The notes: generated by a model not told the origin, from the letters alone. DNA of 64,000 nt from DYJB01 sp963777165 (GCA_963777165.1 CAVZPO010000026.1:62001-126000); one strand, 5' to 3'; shown: positions 16,666-25,489, counted from the first letter of the stretch. A program made the numbers and translations.

Positions 16666-17022
16666 ATGATCCGTTTCCTTCGTCCGAGAACCATGGTGGC
16701 TGTGCTGCTGGTTCTCATCCTGTCGGTGGCAGTGTATGGCTTCGCCGCCGCGAACACTGTCCCGGCCAGCACTGCCGGTGACGGCACCGGCGTGATCAGC
16801 GGGTACACGATCAGCAACATCCACTACACGCTGAACGCCACCAACCCGGGCAACATCCAGACCGTGACGTTCACCATCGCCCCGATCGCGGCCGGCGACG
16901 TGCGCATCACGCTGGATGGGTCGACCTGGTCCACCTGCACCAACACCGCCGGTGCGGTGAGCTGCACTGTGTCCCAGGCTGCCCTGACGGCCGTGAACCT
17001 GCGCGTCGTCGCCGCCCAGTAA
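16666..17022 (+). CDS. small exported protein, candidate SipW-type substrate
   Basis: A 118-residue secreted protein. The signal peptide MVAVLLVLILSVAVYGFAAA is cut probably after AAA or near AANTVPAS. The mature part, starting NTVPASTAGDGTGVISGYTI, is a small beta-rich domain with two Cys in STWSTCTNTAGAVSCTV that could form a disulfide. Proteins with this NTVP..AGDG.G.ISGYT opening occur beside archaeal/SipW-type signal peptidases, and here the peptidase gene follows 83 bases downstream across a hairpin. By analogy with TasA/camelysin it may build an extracellular fibre or matrix; that is inference. GGGAGG lies 6 bases before the ATG. Confidence 0.65.
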   Translation: MIRFLRPRTMVAVLLVLILSVAVYGFAAANTVPASTAGDGTGVISGYTISNIHYTLNATNPGNIQTVTFTIAPIAAGDVRITLDGSTWSTCTNTAGAVSCTVSQAALTAVNLRVVAAQ

Positions 17023-17050
17023 TCGTCAAGGAGCTAGTCTTCGGATGAGA

Positions 17051-17089
17051 CGGCGAGACCCGGCTCTGCGACAGAGCAGGGTCTCGCCG
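17051..17089 (+). terminator. intercistronic hairpin between small exported protein and signal peptidase
   Basis: CGGCGAGACCC/GGGTCTCGCCG (11 bp) encloses GCTCTG/CAGAGC, a long perfect stem of 39 bases. There is no T-run and the next ribosome site follows at once, so it probably acts as an attenuator or mRNA-stability element that lowers peptidase expression relative to its substrate. Confidence 0.6.
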
Positions 17090-17105
17090 CCCGCCGGAGG
17101 ACAAG

Positions 17106-18698
17106 ATGGCACGCAACCCCTGGCGCTCTGGTCTGTGGTCGGCGATGCTCGTCGTGTTGATGGGCGGCGTGTGGTTGACCTTTGCGCCGACCGTCGCCGG
17201 CGGCCGCTCGGCCTATGTGATCGTCGCCGGGGCATCGATGGAGCCGACGCTGCGCCGGGGCGACCTGGTGATCGCCCGTCAGTCTGCGAGCTATCAGGTT
17301 GGCGACATCGTCACCTACCTGCACCCGACGGTCGGGCCGGTGATCCACCGGGTGATCGCCGTCGACGACGGGACGTATACTCTCCAGGGCGACGCCAACG
17401 CGTGGACGAACTCCTACCATCCGGCGGACGACGAAGTCCTGGGAAAAGCATGGATCCATCTGCCGCGCGTCGGTTCGCTGCTGACCTGGCTGCGACTGCC
17501 GCCTGTGATGGGTCTCCTGGCGCTGGTGATCAGCGTTCTGGTGGTGAGCATGGTTTGGCCGCGCAGGGATGAGACGCCAATCGAACGGGAGAAAACCGGG
17601 CGCTTCGAAGCCTGGTTCTCCGGATGGGCCGAAAGCGCCTCGACGCTTCAGTTCGTCGTCTTCATCCTCGGGTTGCTAGTGCTGCTCGGGATCCTGCTTG
17701 CCATCCCGGCCTGGAGCCGGCCGATCACGCGCGTGGCCGAACGAATCTTCCCGTACACGCAGGCCGGATCTTTCTCCTACACGGCGCGCGTGCCGAAAGC
17801 GATCTACGGCGCGGAGACGCTGCAGACCGGCCAGCCGGTCTACCTCAATCTCACCCAGCGAGTCAGCTTCACCTTCGAGTATCGGTTTGCCTCCGACTCG
17901 CCGCACGCCGTCACCGGCACTGCCGGGCTGGCGGCCGAGGTCAGCGACATCAACGGCTGGAAGCGCGGTCTGGTCCTGCAGGCCCCGAAGGCCTTTGAGG
18001 GCGACACGGTCGTGGTCGAGGGGACGCTCGACCTGAACGTCTTCAATGGCTACCTCCTGGACCTGGAGGAGCAGACCGGTGTGACGCGGCCGTACTACAC
18101 GCTCTCCGTCGGCCCGATCCTCGAGGTCGACGGCACTCTGGCCGGGCTGCCGCTGAGCGAGACCTACTCGCCGAAACTGGTATTTCTGATCGACAGTCTG
18201 CAGCTGCAGCTCGCGCCGCAAGACCCGACCGACCCGGATGAGGATCGTCTGCGGCCCGAGCAGGACGCGGCGTTGGAATCAACCGCTCCGGCTCCCAATC
18301 GCTTGACCCTCCTGGGAGTGTCGGTGACGGTCGAGGCGGCGCGCTGGGCGTCCGGGATTGCCCTGGCCGTGGGGATTCTCGGGCTGGCGTTCCTGGCTTG
18401 GGGTTATCGGCGGATGCTGCGTAGCAATCCGTTGGCCGCCATCCAGCTCAGGTACGGCGCCCAACTGGTGGCGATGGGGCCAGGTGCCTTCGAGCTGGGG
18501 GGCGCGACGGTGGAACTGGCCAGCCTGGACGATCTGGCGCGGGTGGCGGAGAAGCATGGGCGGCTGATCTTCTGGGTCGTTCAGGACGGGGGCTACGACT
18601 TCTTCGTCAACACCGGCGAGGGGTTGTACACCTTCCGGCAGACAAGCCGAGAAGCACACCCGGCCGGTTCCGTCGAAAGTGAGCTGCTGCAGGTATGA
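17106..18698 (+). CDS. signal peptidase I (SipW/ER type) with DUF5305-like extracellular domain
   Basis: A 530-residue membrane protein. Residues 1-140 are an S26B-type signal peptidase: N-terminal membrane helix, catalytic Ser in GASMEPTLRRGD and, in place of the bacterial Lys, His in PVIHRVIAVDDG, the Ser/His dyad of archaeal, ER and SipW enzymes; the later Asp region is LQGDANAWTNSYHP. Two more membrane helices follow (about 137-155 and 183-203), then an extracellular beta-rich region (about 210-370) and a fourth helix with a cytoplasmic tail (LASLDDLARVAEKHGRLIFWV) matching DUF5305 proteins. It probably processes the exported protein encoded just upstream. GGAGG lies 6 bases before the ATG, and the stop overlaps the next gene. 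Confidence 0.8.
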   Translation: MARNPWRSGLWSAMLVVLMGGVWLTFAPTVAGGRSAYVIVAGASMEPTLRRGDLVIARQSASYQVGDIVTYLHPTVGPVIHRVIAVDDGTYTLQGDANAWTNSYHPADDEVLGKAWIHLPRVGSLLTWLRLPPVMGLLALVISVLVVSMVWPRRDETPIEREKTGRFEAWFSGWAESASTLQFVVFILGLLVLLGILLAIPAWSRPITRVAERIFPYTQAGSFSYTARVPKAIYGAETLQTGQPVYLNLTQRVSFTFEYRFASDSPHAVTGTAGLAAEVSDINGWKRGLVLQAPKAFEGDTVVVEGTLDLNVFNGYLLDLEEQTGVTRPYYTLSVGPILEVDGTLAGLPLSETYSPKLVFLIDSLQLQLAPQDPTDPDEDRLRPEQDAALESTAPAPNRLTLLGVSVTVEAARWASGIALAVGILGLAFLAWGYRRMLRSNPLAAIQLRYGAQLVAMGPGAFELGGATVELASLDDLARVAEKHGRLIFWVVQDGGYDFFVNTGEGLYTFRQTSREAHPAGSVESELLQV

Positions 18699-19169
18699 GC
18701 AGGATGCGGCGATCGTGGACGGTGCGAATGATGGCCACAATGCTGGCCAGCCTCGCCGTGCTCGGCGCGGTGACCTGCACTGGCAGCCGCCAACACCGTG
18801 CCGGCGACGCGCGTCGGACAGTCCAATCACCCGGTGACGGTGCAGCAGCTGGCGCCGCCCGAATGCGCCTCCATCGCCGCAGGCCTGACCTCGCTGATCG
18901 TCGGCGGCGGGACCTTTGATGGCAACAACGGCAGTACCCTCATCCTAGGCAGTACCGGGGACGATCTGATCCGTGCCCGTCAGGGGAATGACTGCGTGGT
19001 CGGCGGCGGCGGCAATGATGACCTGCGCGGTAACCAGGGTACGGATGTGCTGCTGGGTGGATCGGGGAACGATGATCTGGCCGGCGGGGCGGGGCAAGAT
19101 ATCTGCTATGGCGGCTCTGGTTACGACACGGGCGCGGGGTGCGAGACGGAGTTCGACGTGGAGGGGTAA
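18695..19169 (+). pseudogene. exported RTX-type Ca-binding repeat protein, frameshifted
   Basis: The first frame (from 18695) encodes a signal peptide (MMATMLASLAVLGAVT), the second (+1 frame) the mature part starting AANTVPATRVGQSNHP, then CASIAAGLTSLIVGGG and RTX nonapeptides such as GNDCVVGGGGNDDLRGNQGTD. The two parts join by skipping one base near 18770-18790. The mature NTVP opening matches the protein at 16666. With the frame restored it would be about 157 residues ending CYGGSGYDTGAGCETEFDVE. It overlaps the signal peptidase stop by 4 bases, so it belongs to that operon. A real mutation and a one-base assembly error are both possible. Confidence 0.65.
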
Positions 19170-19271
19170 CCTCTGGGTCATTTTGCCCGTTTCATCGCCC
19201 TTCGCATACAACCTCTGCCCGCTGCGCCATTTCGTCGTGGTTCCGCGGCAGGCAGCCTAAGGCCCACTGAT

Positions 19272-19590
19272 CCCTCGACGTTCACAAACTCGTTGGCCGG
19301 CAGGTGGGCACCCGGCAGGTGCCCGACATGCATGTCGCCGCTGGCGTACGGCCAGGCGATGGAGGCATGGATTGTCTCGGTCATCGTAGTCCTCGGTGGC
19401 CCGGGCACGTCGGCACCTTCGGCCGCCCGGCGGGCGCGGCGATTGGCGCATACAAAAGGACGCCGGAAACGAAGCCGCCAGCATCAGGCCGGCGGCGATG
19501 TGTCTGGGATCAGCGCGCTTCACGCGCGCCGAATTCAAGCCGATGGAGCAAAGCCCATCGGCTCAGGCAGCCTGCCCATGCTGCGCATGC
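19272..19590 (-). pseudogene. degenerate metG 5' fragment with upstream flank
   Basis: On the minus strand, MTETIHASIAWPYASGD from 19384 copies the metG N-terminus (MTDTIHVSVAWPYANGD), including HVGH, then jumps in frame from LPA to PANEFVNVEG, which in metG lies 303 codons later. Both metG breakpoints carry GGCCGG, so a 909-base deletion by short homology is likely. Upstream similarity to the metG flank continues through the CCTCGG and CGTCGGCACCTTCGG blocks to about 19590. The copy lies in the same orientation as metG, 5.3 kb away. Confidence 0.8.
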
Positions 19591-19702
19591 TGCGCATGGG
19601 AATTGGCTTGACTGTGGTCAGCTTCCAGCCTCATGGCCCCCGCGTGAACGACCAACGACCATCGTCTTGCCTGGCACGGGCGGCTCGTTAGCTCCCTTCG
19701 TC

Positions 19703-22060
19703 CTAGAGGGTGCTGACCACAAAGGTGCCCGTGAAGTTGACCTTGACCTCAACCCTCCCGGCAGTGGTTGGCCGGACGCCGCAGACAATCGGTTCGCTGT
19801 CGCCGGCTATCGTCGGGCGGAGTAACATGCCCTCGACCGCACTCGTGTCTCCGGCTTCGGGAGGAAGCTCGAGCCATTCGCCCGCGCCGTCCTTGGCTAA
19901 GGCGTCCCAGTAAAGCACGCTGAACGGTTGACCTTCCACGACTTGGGGGACCCAGAATGAAAGCGTCGTCGGCGCCGGAATGACCGGAACCGGGGACCCC
20001 TGGCGGAACAGGGTCACGGAGACCGCCGTCCATGGATCCCCGTGGCCGGAAAGCCCTGGCGGCAGCAAATCGATGGACTCGAGCTTGACTTCCGCTTCGT
20101 ATCCGCACAGGCCGGCGAACTCAACGTAATCGCCGGAGGGGAGCAGGAGACGCGTGATCGGAGCGCGGCAACTGAGTGGAATAAGCTCGTCTCCGGCATG
20201 CACGATGAGGGCAACCAGGGGCAATCCCGCGTCGTCCTCATCGTCACTCACCACGTCCCCAGGGACAGGAGGGAAGCCTAACTCGATGTCCGTGTGAGTG
20301 TCGAGGGCGTCGTAGTTGGCCACGGTGTCTGTCCCTGGCCCGCCATCGAGCACGTCTTGGCCCGCACCCCCGTCCAGGATGTCTTGTCCATCCAGTCCAT
20401 GGAGGGCATTGTCGGCGACATTCCCTGTGAGGAGGTCATCGAAGAGCGTCCCGATGAGATTGCGGAACAGGCCAGTCAAGGTCAGGTGCAATCCTGCCCC
20501 AACGTCCTGTTGACCGGAATAACCCAGGTCGATGTGGATCGGCGCCCCGAACAGGCTGAAGTCGAGAGTGTCCTCCCCGGCCGAGACCGCCTCGAGGGCG
20601 CCGCTTGTCCCCAGCTGGAAGCTGAAGGTATTGACCCCCGAGCCGCCGGAGACCCGGTCGCCTGCGACGTGCAGGCCGGTGATGATCAAGCTGTCGTCGC
20701 CCGCACCGCCGTCGATCTCGTCGACCCCATCGTCCGTGGTCAAGGTGTCATTGCCCTGGTCGCCCGAGAGGTGGTCATCGCCGGCTCCGCCGACGAGGCC
20801 ATCGTCGCCGTCTCCGCCGCTCAGCACGTCATCGCCGGCACCGCCGTTCAGGCTATCCGTGCCGGCTCCTCCAGAGAGGCTGTCGTTCCCCGTGCCGCCC
20901 GTCAGGGAGTCAATGCCCGCGTTTCCGGCCAGCGTGTCATTGCCTGTCCCGCCATCGAGCGTGTCATTCCCGGATCCGCCGGTGAGGGTGTCGTTCCCCG
21001 CCAGCCCCGAAAGAATGACCGGCCCGGCCGTGAACGCCGAGGCGTTGATCGTGTTATTCCCGGTTCCGCCCGTCAGCTCCGCGCTTTCGATCGACGACAG
21101 GCTGTCGTTGCCCGTGCCGGTCAGCAGAACGTTCGTGAGCACTTGATTGGCATTGACCGCCTGTGTGACTGTATCCGTCCCGGCGCCCCCGATCAGGATG
21201 TCATTGCCGGAACCTCCAGTAAGGCGATCGTCCCCGTCGCCGCCGTCGAGTGCATCTACGCCGCTGCCCCCCAGGAGGACATCGTTCCCGCCCATGCCAT
21301 TCAGGATCACGGGCCCGCCGGTGTAGGCCGAGGCGTTGAGCGTGTTGTCGGAGGCGCCGCCGGTTAGCGTCGCTCGTTCGATGCTCGACAGAGTGTCGGT
21401 CCCCTGCCCGGTCAGTTGCGTGTTGGTCAGTGTTTGATTGGCGTCGGCCGTCTGGAGCACGCGGTCCGTGCCGGAACCGCCGTTGAGTACATTGTTTCCG
21501 GTGTTCCCGGTTAGCGTGTCGTTCCCGCTGCCGCCTATGACATTCTCAACCTCTCCCATGGGCAGCGTCAACGTTAGGTTGGCGTTCACCACCTGGGCCC
21601 CGCCGGCAATACCGAGGTCTACTACGACAGCGGCCGTCGAGCCGGTGAAGGTCAGCGTGTCGGTCCCCTCGCCCGAGACTTCCTGGACCGTGTCAGACCC
21701 CAGTGGGCTGTTGGTGTTGAAGGAATAGCTGTCGTTCCCCGTGCCGCCCGTCAGGGAGTCACTGCCCGCGTTTCCGGCCAGCGTGTCATTGCCGGTCCCG
21801 CCATCGAGCGTGTCATTCCCGGATCCGCCGGTGAGGGCGTCGTTCCCGGCCAGGCCGTTGAGGATCACCGGTCCTGCGGTGAAGGCCGAGGCGTTCAGCG
21901 TGTTTCCCGAAGAGCCGCCGGTCAGCTCGGCGCGCTCGATGGACGACAGGCTGTCGCTGCCGGTCCCGGTCAACAGTGCGTTCGTCAGCACCTGATTGGC
22001 ATTGACCGCCTGCACGACCGTGTCCGTCCCAGTGCCTCCGGCCAGCGCGTCATTCCCCAA
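19703..22060 (-). CDS. RTX (hemolysin-type Ca-binding repeat) protein, 5'-truncated
   Basis: A 785-residue open frame. Residues 1-560 are RTX nonapeptides (GGSGNDTLDGGTGNDTLAG pattern) in long internal duplications, each unit introduced by a segment such as TVTQAVNANQVLTN and LSSIERAEL with LNASAFTAGPVILNG. The last 200 residues are a non-repeat domain (PVPGDVVSDDEDDAGL to the C-terminus) with beta-strand character and no family I recognise. No signal peptide is in this frame; the matching N-terminal part is in the fragment directly upstream, so the gene appears split. RTX repeats bind Ca outside the cell. Confidence 0.7.
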   Translation of the reverse strand: MGNDALAGGTGTDTVVQAVNANQVLTNALLTGTGSDSLSSIERAELTGGSSGNTLNASAFTAGPVILNGLAGNDALTGGSGNDTLDGGTGNDTLAGNAGSDSLTGGTGNDSYSFNTNSPLGSDTVQEVSGEGTDTLTFTGSTAAVVVDLGIAGGAQVVNANLTLTLPMGEVENVIGGSGNDTLTGNTGNNVLNGGSGTDRVLQTADANQTLTNTQLTGQGTDTLSSIERATLTGGASDNTLNASAYTGGPVILNGMGGNDVLLGGSGVDALDGGDGDDRLTGGSGNDILIGGAGTDTVTQAVNANQVLTNVLLTGTGNDSLSSIESAELTGGTGNNTINASAFTAGPVILSGLAGNDTLTGGSGNDTLDGGTGNDTLAGNAGIDSLTGGTGNDSLSGGAGTDSLNGGAGDDVLSGGDGDDGLVGGAGDDHLSGDQGNDTLTTDDGVDEIDGGAGDDSLIITGLHVAGDRVSGGSGVNTFSFQLGTSGALEAVSAGEDTLDFSLFGAPIHIDLGYSGQQDVGAGLHLTLTGLFRNLIGTLFDDLLTGNVADNALHGLDGQDILDGGAGQDVLDGGPGTDTVANYDALDTHTDIELGFPPVPGDVVSDDEDDAGLPLVALIVHAGDELIPLSCRAPITRLLLPSGDYVEFAGLCGYEAEVKLESIDLLPPGLSGHGDPWTAVSVTLFRQGSPVPVIPAPTTLSFWVPQVVEGQPFSVLYWDALAKDGAGEWLELPPEAGDTSAVEGMLLRPTIAGDSEPIVCGVRPTTAGRVEVKVNFTGTFVVSTL
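20881..21200 (-). repeat. long direct repeat within RTX gene, copy A
   Basis: About 320 bases nearly identical to 21730-22049 (offset 849 bases, 283 codons), coding for the same block of nonapeptides plus the NANQVLTN and SSIERAEL spacer. A more diverged third version lies around 21290-21450. Confidence 0.75.
21730..22049 (-). repeat. long direct repeat within RTX gene, copy B
   Basis: Partner of 20881-21200. The similarity gives a substrate for recombination and probably explains the internal rearrangement at the 5' end of the gene. Confidence 0.75.
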
Positions 22061-22544
22061 TCCCCCGCTGAGACGATCGTCCCCGTCGCCGCCGTCGAGG
22101 GTGGCCGCTGAGCGTGTTGTCGGAGGCGCCGCCGGTTAACGTCGATTCGACGTGACGCCGGCGTGGCTCAAGCGTATGGTTCTAGGCCCGCACCGGGCCA
22201 CGTCTTCACACGGTATCTGCGCCGATGTCGCTGTCGGCGTCGAAGGTGTAACTATCCGTCCCGTCCCCGCCGATCAGGGTGTCGTTGCCGGCCTGCCCGT
22301 TGAGCGTGTCGTTCCCTGCGCCTCCGTCGAGCGTATCGTTGCCGCTGCCGCCGGTCAGGCTGTCGTTTCCGTTGTTTCCGAAGATCGTGTCGTTGCCGTT
22401 TCCGCCGTTCACCGAGTTGTTAGCGCCGTCGCAGGTGATCGTGTCGTCGCCTCCCGTAGGTGCCGGGCTGCAGGAGGCGTTCGGCGGAGAGCGGCCTGAC
22501 GACCGCAAGTTGCATGGCAAGGAGAGCGACTGGCGCTCATCCAA
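22061..22544 (-). pseudogene. N-terminal fragment of the RTX gene, separated by frameshift/deletion
   Basis: The minus-strand frame starting at 22544 encodes CSPAPTGGDDTITCDGANNS and six RTX repeats, ending with a stop after DADSDIGADTV at 22206. Downstream, 22061-22150 still encodes LTGGASDNTLSG and, in another frame, TLDGGDGDDRLSGGLGN, which continues into the 785-residue frame. The piece therefore has an internal deletion plus a frame change and about 55 bases of unrelated sequence. A degraded signal peptide may remain in a different frame near 22490-22510 (VALLAMQLAVVRPLSA). Confidence 0.65.
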
Positions 22545-22799
22545 CGTTGCGCAAGGTGGACAGATCTCATCCTCATCTCAACTTCCTCTTTGGCATCTCC
22601 GATGGGAGGGCACCGTCGGCTGCCCTACCGCCGCTTTCACACCCAGACTACTCCCTCTAGTCGTGCGCGCGCCCATACAGCCAGCATGCATCCAAAGGGT
22701 GAGAGCTTGCTGGGAGCTTGCGCGGGCTCACCGTGAAGGAGGATGCTGGGCGAGGACATGCAGCAGGGGTTCTGTCAGCGGCAGCCCGAGGAGTGATGG

Positions 22800-22859
22800 T
22801 ACGGCGGCTCCGGCACGGATACGGAAGGGGGTTGTGAAACGACGTTCGACATCCCGTGA
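22800..22859 (+). pseudogene. remnant of an RTX gene C-terminus
   Basis: The 19 codons YGGSGTDTEGGCETTFDIP and a stop match the end of the RTX gene at 18.7-19.2 kb (YGGSGYDTGAGCETEFDVE). An in-frame TGA sits two codons upstream, so this is only a fossil. It is the sole recognisable content of the 475-base stretch between 22545 and 23019. Confidence 0.6.
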
Positions 22860-23019
22860 CGCCTGCTGGCGGTCCGCGTCACCCGAGGCCGCGGGTTCCT
22901 CCAGGCGTAATCTCCGCTCCTTTCAACTCGGGCTCGGACCAATCGGCGCACAACCACCACTGGACCGCGCCGGGTGACACCCTATGCACCGCCGAAAGCT
23001 GCCTGAGGCGACGGCGACG

Positions 23020-23298
23020 TCACTCGCGCAACGTGTCGACCTTGGCGGCGAAGACGAAGTCCGCCTCGTGCAACCCTCCGATCTTGTGCGTCCAGATGAT
23101 CACCTTCACCTTCCCCCACGCCAGGTGCAGATCGGGATGATGCCCGACAGCCTCGGCTAACTCGCCCACGCGGTTGGTGAACTCCAGCGCCTGCCGGAAG
23201 TCCTTGAAGCGGAACTCCTTCTCCAGGTGGTGCTGTTCCATCACCTGCCATTGGCCGCCGAGCCTCTCAAGGAACTGCGAGAGCTCCGGCTCCGTCAT
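23020..23298 (-). CDS. pterin-4a-carbinolamine dehydratase
   Basis: A 92-residue DCoH/PhhB-family enzyme. The active-site motif is GHHPDLHLAWGKVKVIIWTH with adjacent histidines, and the family's C-terminal TH-xxGGLHEADFVFAAK follows. It dehydrates 4a-hydroxy-tetrahydropterin, regenerating the cofactor, or detoxifies it in organisms without phenylalanine hydroxylase; no hydroxylase gene is in the window. The ATG at 23298 follows GGAGGGG by 7 bases, so the upstream in-frame ATG at 23334 is disfavoured. Confidence 0.9.
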   Translation of the reverse strand: MTEPELSQFLERLGGQWQVMEQHHLEKEFRFKDFRQALEFTNRVGELAEAVGHHPDLHLAWGKVKVIIWTHKIGGLHEADFVFAAKVDTLRE

Positions 23299-23412
23299 CG
23301 GCGGGACCCCTCCGCGGCACGGTTTGCACTCCATGCTTGCCAGATTCGCTGGTCATGCTTGCCTCCGCATCTGACGCCGGCAGAGAATCAGGGACATCAG
23401 GGCTATGGGTGT

Positions 23413-25263
23413 TCAGGCAGCGGGCATCGCGGCCTTGATCAACTCGATGATCTCGGCCACCAAGTCGTAGCGGCCGAAGGGCGGCATCAAGTAGAGCCCG
23501 TCCACCAGGTCGCGCAACTCATGGGCCCATTCCACGGCCAGGCGCAAGCCTTCCGCCTGGGCATGCTCGTCGTCGCCGCGCAGCCGGTGGACGACGGCGG
23601 CAGGGATGTGGACGCCGGGGACCTCGTTGGCCAGGAATGCGGCATGGCGCTCGCCCACCAGAGGCAGCAGCCCCGCCAGGACGGGCACCGGCAGGGGGCC
23701 ATGGGCCCGGCGATAGCGATCGAGGAATTCGCGCAGGCGACTCGGCTCGAAGGTCGGTTGCGTGAGCAGGAAATCGGCTCCGGCATCGAGCTTGCGCCGC
23801 AGGATGCCGATTTCGCGGTCTGGATCCTCGGCGAAGGGGTTCAAGGCGCAGCCGGCGAAGAACGACGTCGGATCGCCGATGGCGGCGCCGGCCTGGTCGA
23901 ACCCGGCGTTCAGCCCATGCTTGATGATGCGCACCAATCCGCTGGGGACGATGTCATAGGCCGCGCTGGCCTGCGGGTAGTCGCCGATCACGGTCGGATC
24001 GCCCATGACGACGAACACGTTGCGGATGCCGAGGGCGTGCGCCGCCAGCAGGTCGCCCTGGACGCGGAGCAGGTTGCGGCCGCGGGTGGGGAAGTGCAGC
24101 ACGGTGTCGATGCCGACCTGTTGCTGCAGCACGTGACACACCGCCCAGGGACTCATGCGCATGCGTGCCATCGGGCTGTCGGCGACGTTGAGCACGTCGG
24201 CGCCGGATTCGGCCAGCAGCCTGCCGCCGGCCACGAGCTTTTGCGTGGAGAATGACCGTGGTGGATCCATCTCGACTGCCAGGACGAATTCCCGGCGTGC
24301 GAGCTTGGCGGCGAGCGGGGAGGGCTGCCGGGGGGTGGCGGCCGGCTCGGCATTCTCCACTCGAAGCGGGATGATCGCCGGGGTGCGCGCGGGCGTCGAG
24401 TCAAGGGCCTGACGCATGGCGGCGATGTGAGCCGGGGTCGTGCCGCAGCAGCCGCCGAGGATCGAAGCGCCTGCGGCGGAGTAAGCCGCGGCATAGCCGG
24501 CGAAGTACTCCGGCGTGGCCGGATACAGGATGCGCCCAGCGGCGCGCTCCGGCCAGCCCGCATTGGGCATCACCGAGAGGCGCGCTGTGGGCGCGGCGGC
24601 GCGCATCGCTTCCAGGATGCGCAGGAGTTGGGAGGGGCCTTCGGAGCAGTTGGCGCCGACGACGTCGGCGCCGGCAGCATGCAGCTCGCGTGCGGCTGTG
24701 GCCGGCGAATCACCGTTCAGTGTGCGATCGTCGCGCGTGAAGGTCAGGCTGGTGAAGATCGGGATCGAGGTCAGTCCACGGGCGGTGCGCAGCGCCAGGA
24801 GCAGCTCGGCCAGATCGAGCTGGGTCTCGAACAGCAGCGCGTCGACGCCGGCGGAGCACAGCGCCTCGACCTGTTCGGCGATCTCCCCTTCGGCGCGGTG
24901 CGGGGCGAGCCGGCCATACGGCGCCAGGCGAGCGCCGAGCGGCCCGAGGCTTCCGAGGACGGACGCCGCGCGCCCGCTGGACTCGACGGCTTGCCGGGCG
25001 AGGCGTGCGGCGGCCAGGTTGAAGGCGTGCACTTGGTCCGCCAGGCCGTAGGCGCCCAGGCGGGTGCGGCTGGCCCCGAACGAGTTGGTCTTGATGAGCT
25101 GTGCGCCGGCCTGCAAGTAAGCGGTGTGGATCCCGGCGACGACGTCGGGATGGGTGAGGTTGAGCGCCTCGAAGCACGGCTGCCCCGTCAGGCCGAGGGT
25201 CGTGTACAGCAGGGTGCCCATGGCACCATCGGCGAGGATCGGGGTTGACTGGTTCAGGTCCAT
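23413..25263 (-). CDS. bifunctional homocysteine S-methyltransferase/5,10-methylenetetrahydrofolate reductase
   Basis: A 616-residue fusion like YitJ. Residues 1-310 are a Hcy/BHMT barrel: ADGAMGTLLY start, and the zinc cysteines in VVGANCSEGPSQ and LGGCCGTTPAHI. Residues 330-616 are MTHFR: AVEMDPPRSF, the FAD-site VADSPMARMRMSP, VVMGDPTVIGDYP, and LLTQPTFEP. It links one-carbon metabolism to methionine synthesis. The start at 25263 begins the domain; a longer upstream frame has no similarity. No SAM riboswitch or T-box was recognised upstream. Confidence 0.9.
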   Translation of the reverse strand: MDLNQSTPILADGAMGTLLYTTLGLTGQPCFEALNLTHPDVVAGIHTAYLQAGAQLIKTNSFGASRTRLGAYGLADQVHAFNLAAARLARQAVESSGRAASVLGSLGPLGARLAPYGRLAPHRAEGEIAEQVEALCSAGVDALLFETQLDLAELLLALRTARGLTSIPIFTSLTFTRDDRTLNGDSPATAARELHAAGADVVGANCSEGPSQLLRILEAMRAAAPTARLSVMPNAGWPERAAGRILYPATPEYFAGYAAAYSAAGASILGGCCGTTPAHIAAMRQALDSTPARTPAIIPLRVENAEPAATPRQPSPLAAKLARREFVLAVEMDPPRSFSTQKLVAGGRLLAESGADVLNVADSPMARMRMSPWAVCHVLQQQVGIDTVLHFPTRGRNLLRVQGDLLAAHALGIRNVFVVMGDPTVIGDYPQASAAYDIVPSGLVRIIKHGLNAGFDQAGAAIGDPTSFFAGCALNPFAEDPDREIGILRRKLDAGADFLLTQPTFEPSRLREFLDRYRRAHGPLPVPVLAGLLPLVGERHAAFLANEVPGVHIPAAVVHRLRGDDEHAQAEGLRLAVEWAHELRDLVDGLYLMPPFGRYDLVAEIIELIKAAMPAA

Positions 25264-25418
25264 CGTGTTCCTGCGGAGAGCCGCATGTGGGTGGTCGTCG
25301 GAGAGCGGATTGCTCCGGCGGCTGGCAGATGCTTCCCCATACGATGATAGCGGAGAGGCTTCGGTCCAGACGGGGCCTTCCAATTGGGAATATACCATAA
25401 CGGGCCCAAGAAGGCCGA

Positions 25419-25447
25419 TTGACGGGCATTGCCAGTTGTGCTACGCT
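25419..25447 (+). promoter_or_regulatory. promoter TTGACG-17-TACGCT of cold-shock gene
   Basis: TTGACG at 25419-25424 and TACGCT at 25442-25447 with exact 17-base spacing. The start site would leave a 5' UTR of about 115 bases, typical of cold-shock genes. Confidence 0.6.
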
Positions 25448-25489
25448 GACGATCAGGCATGACGTACGGAAAGGGCCTCTCTCGTCTCT

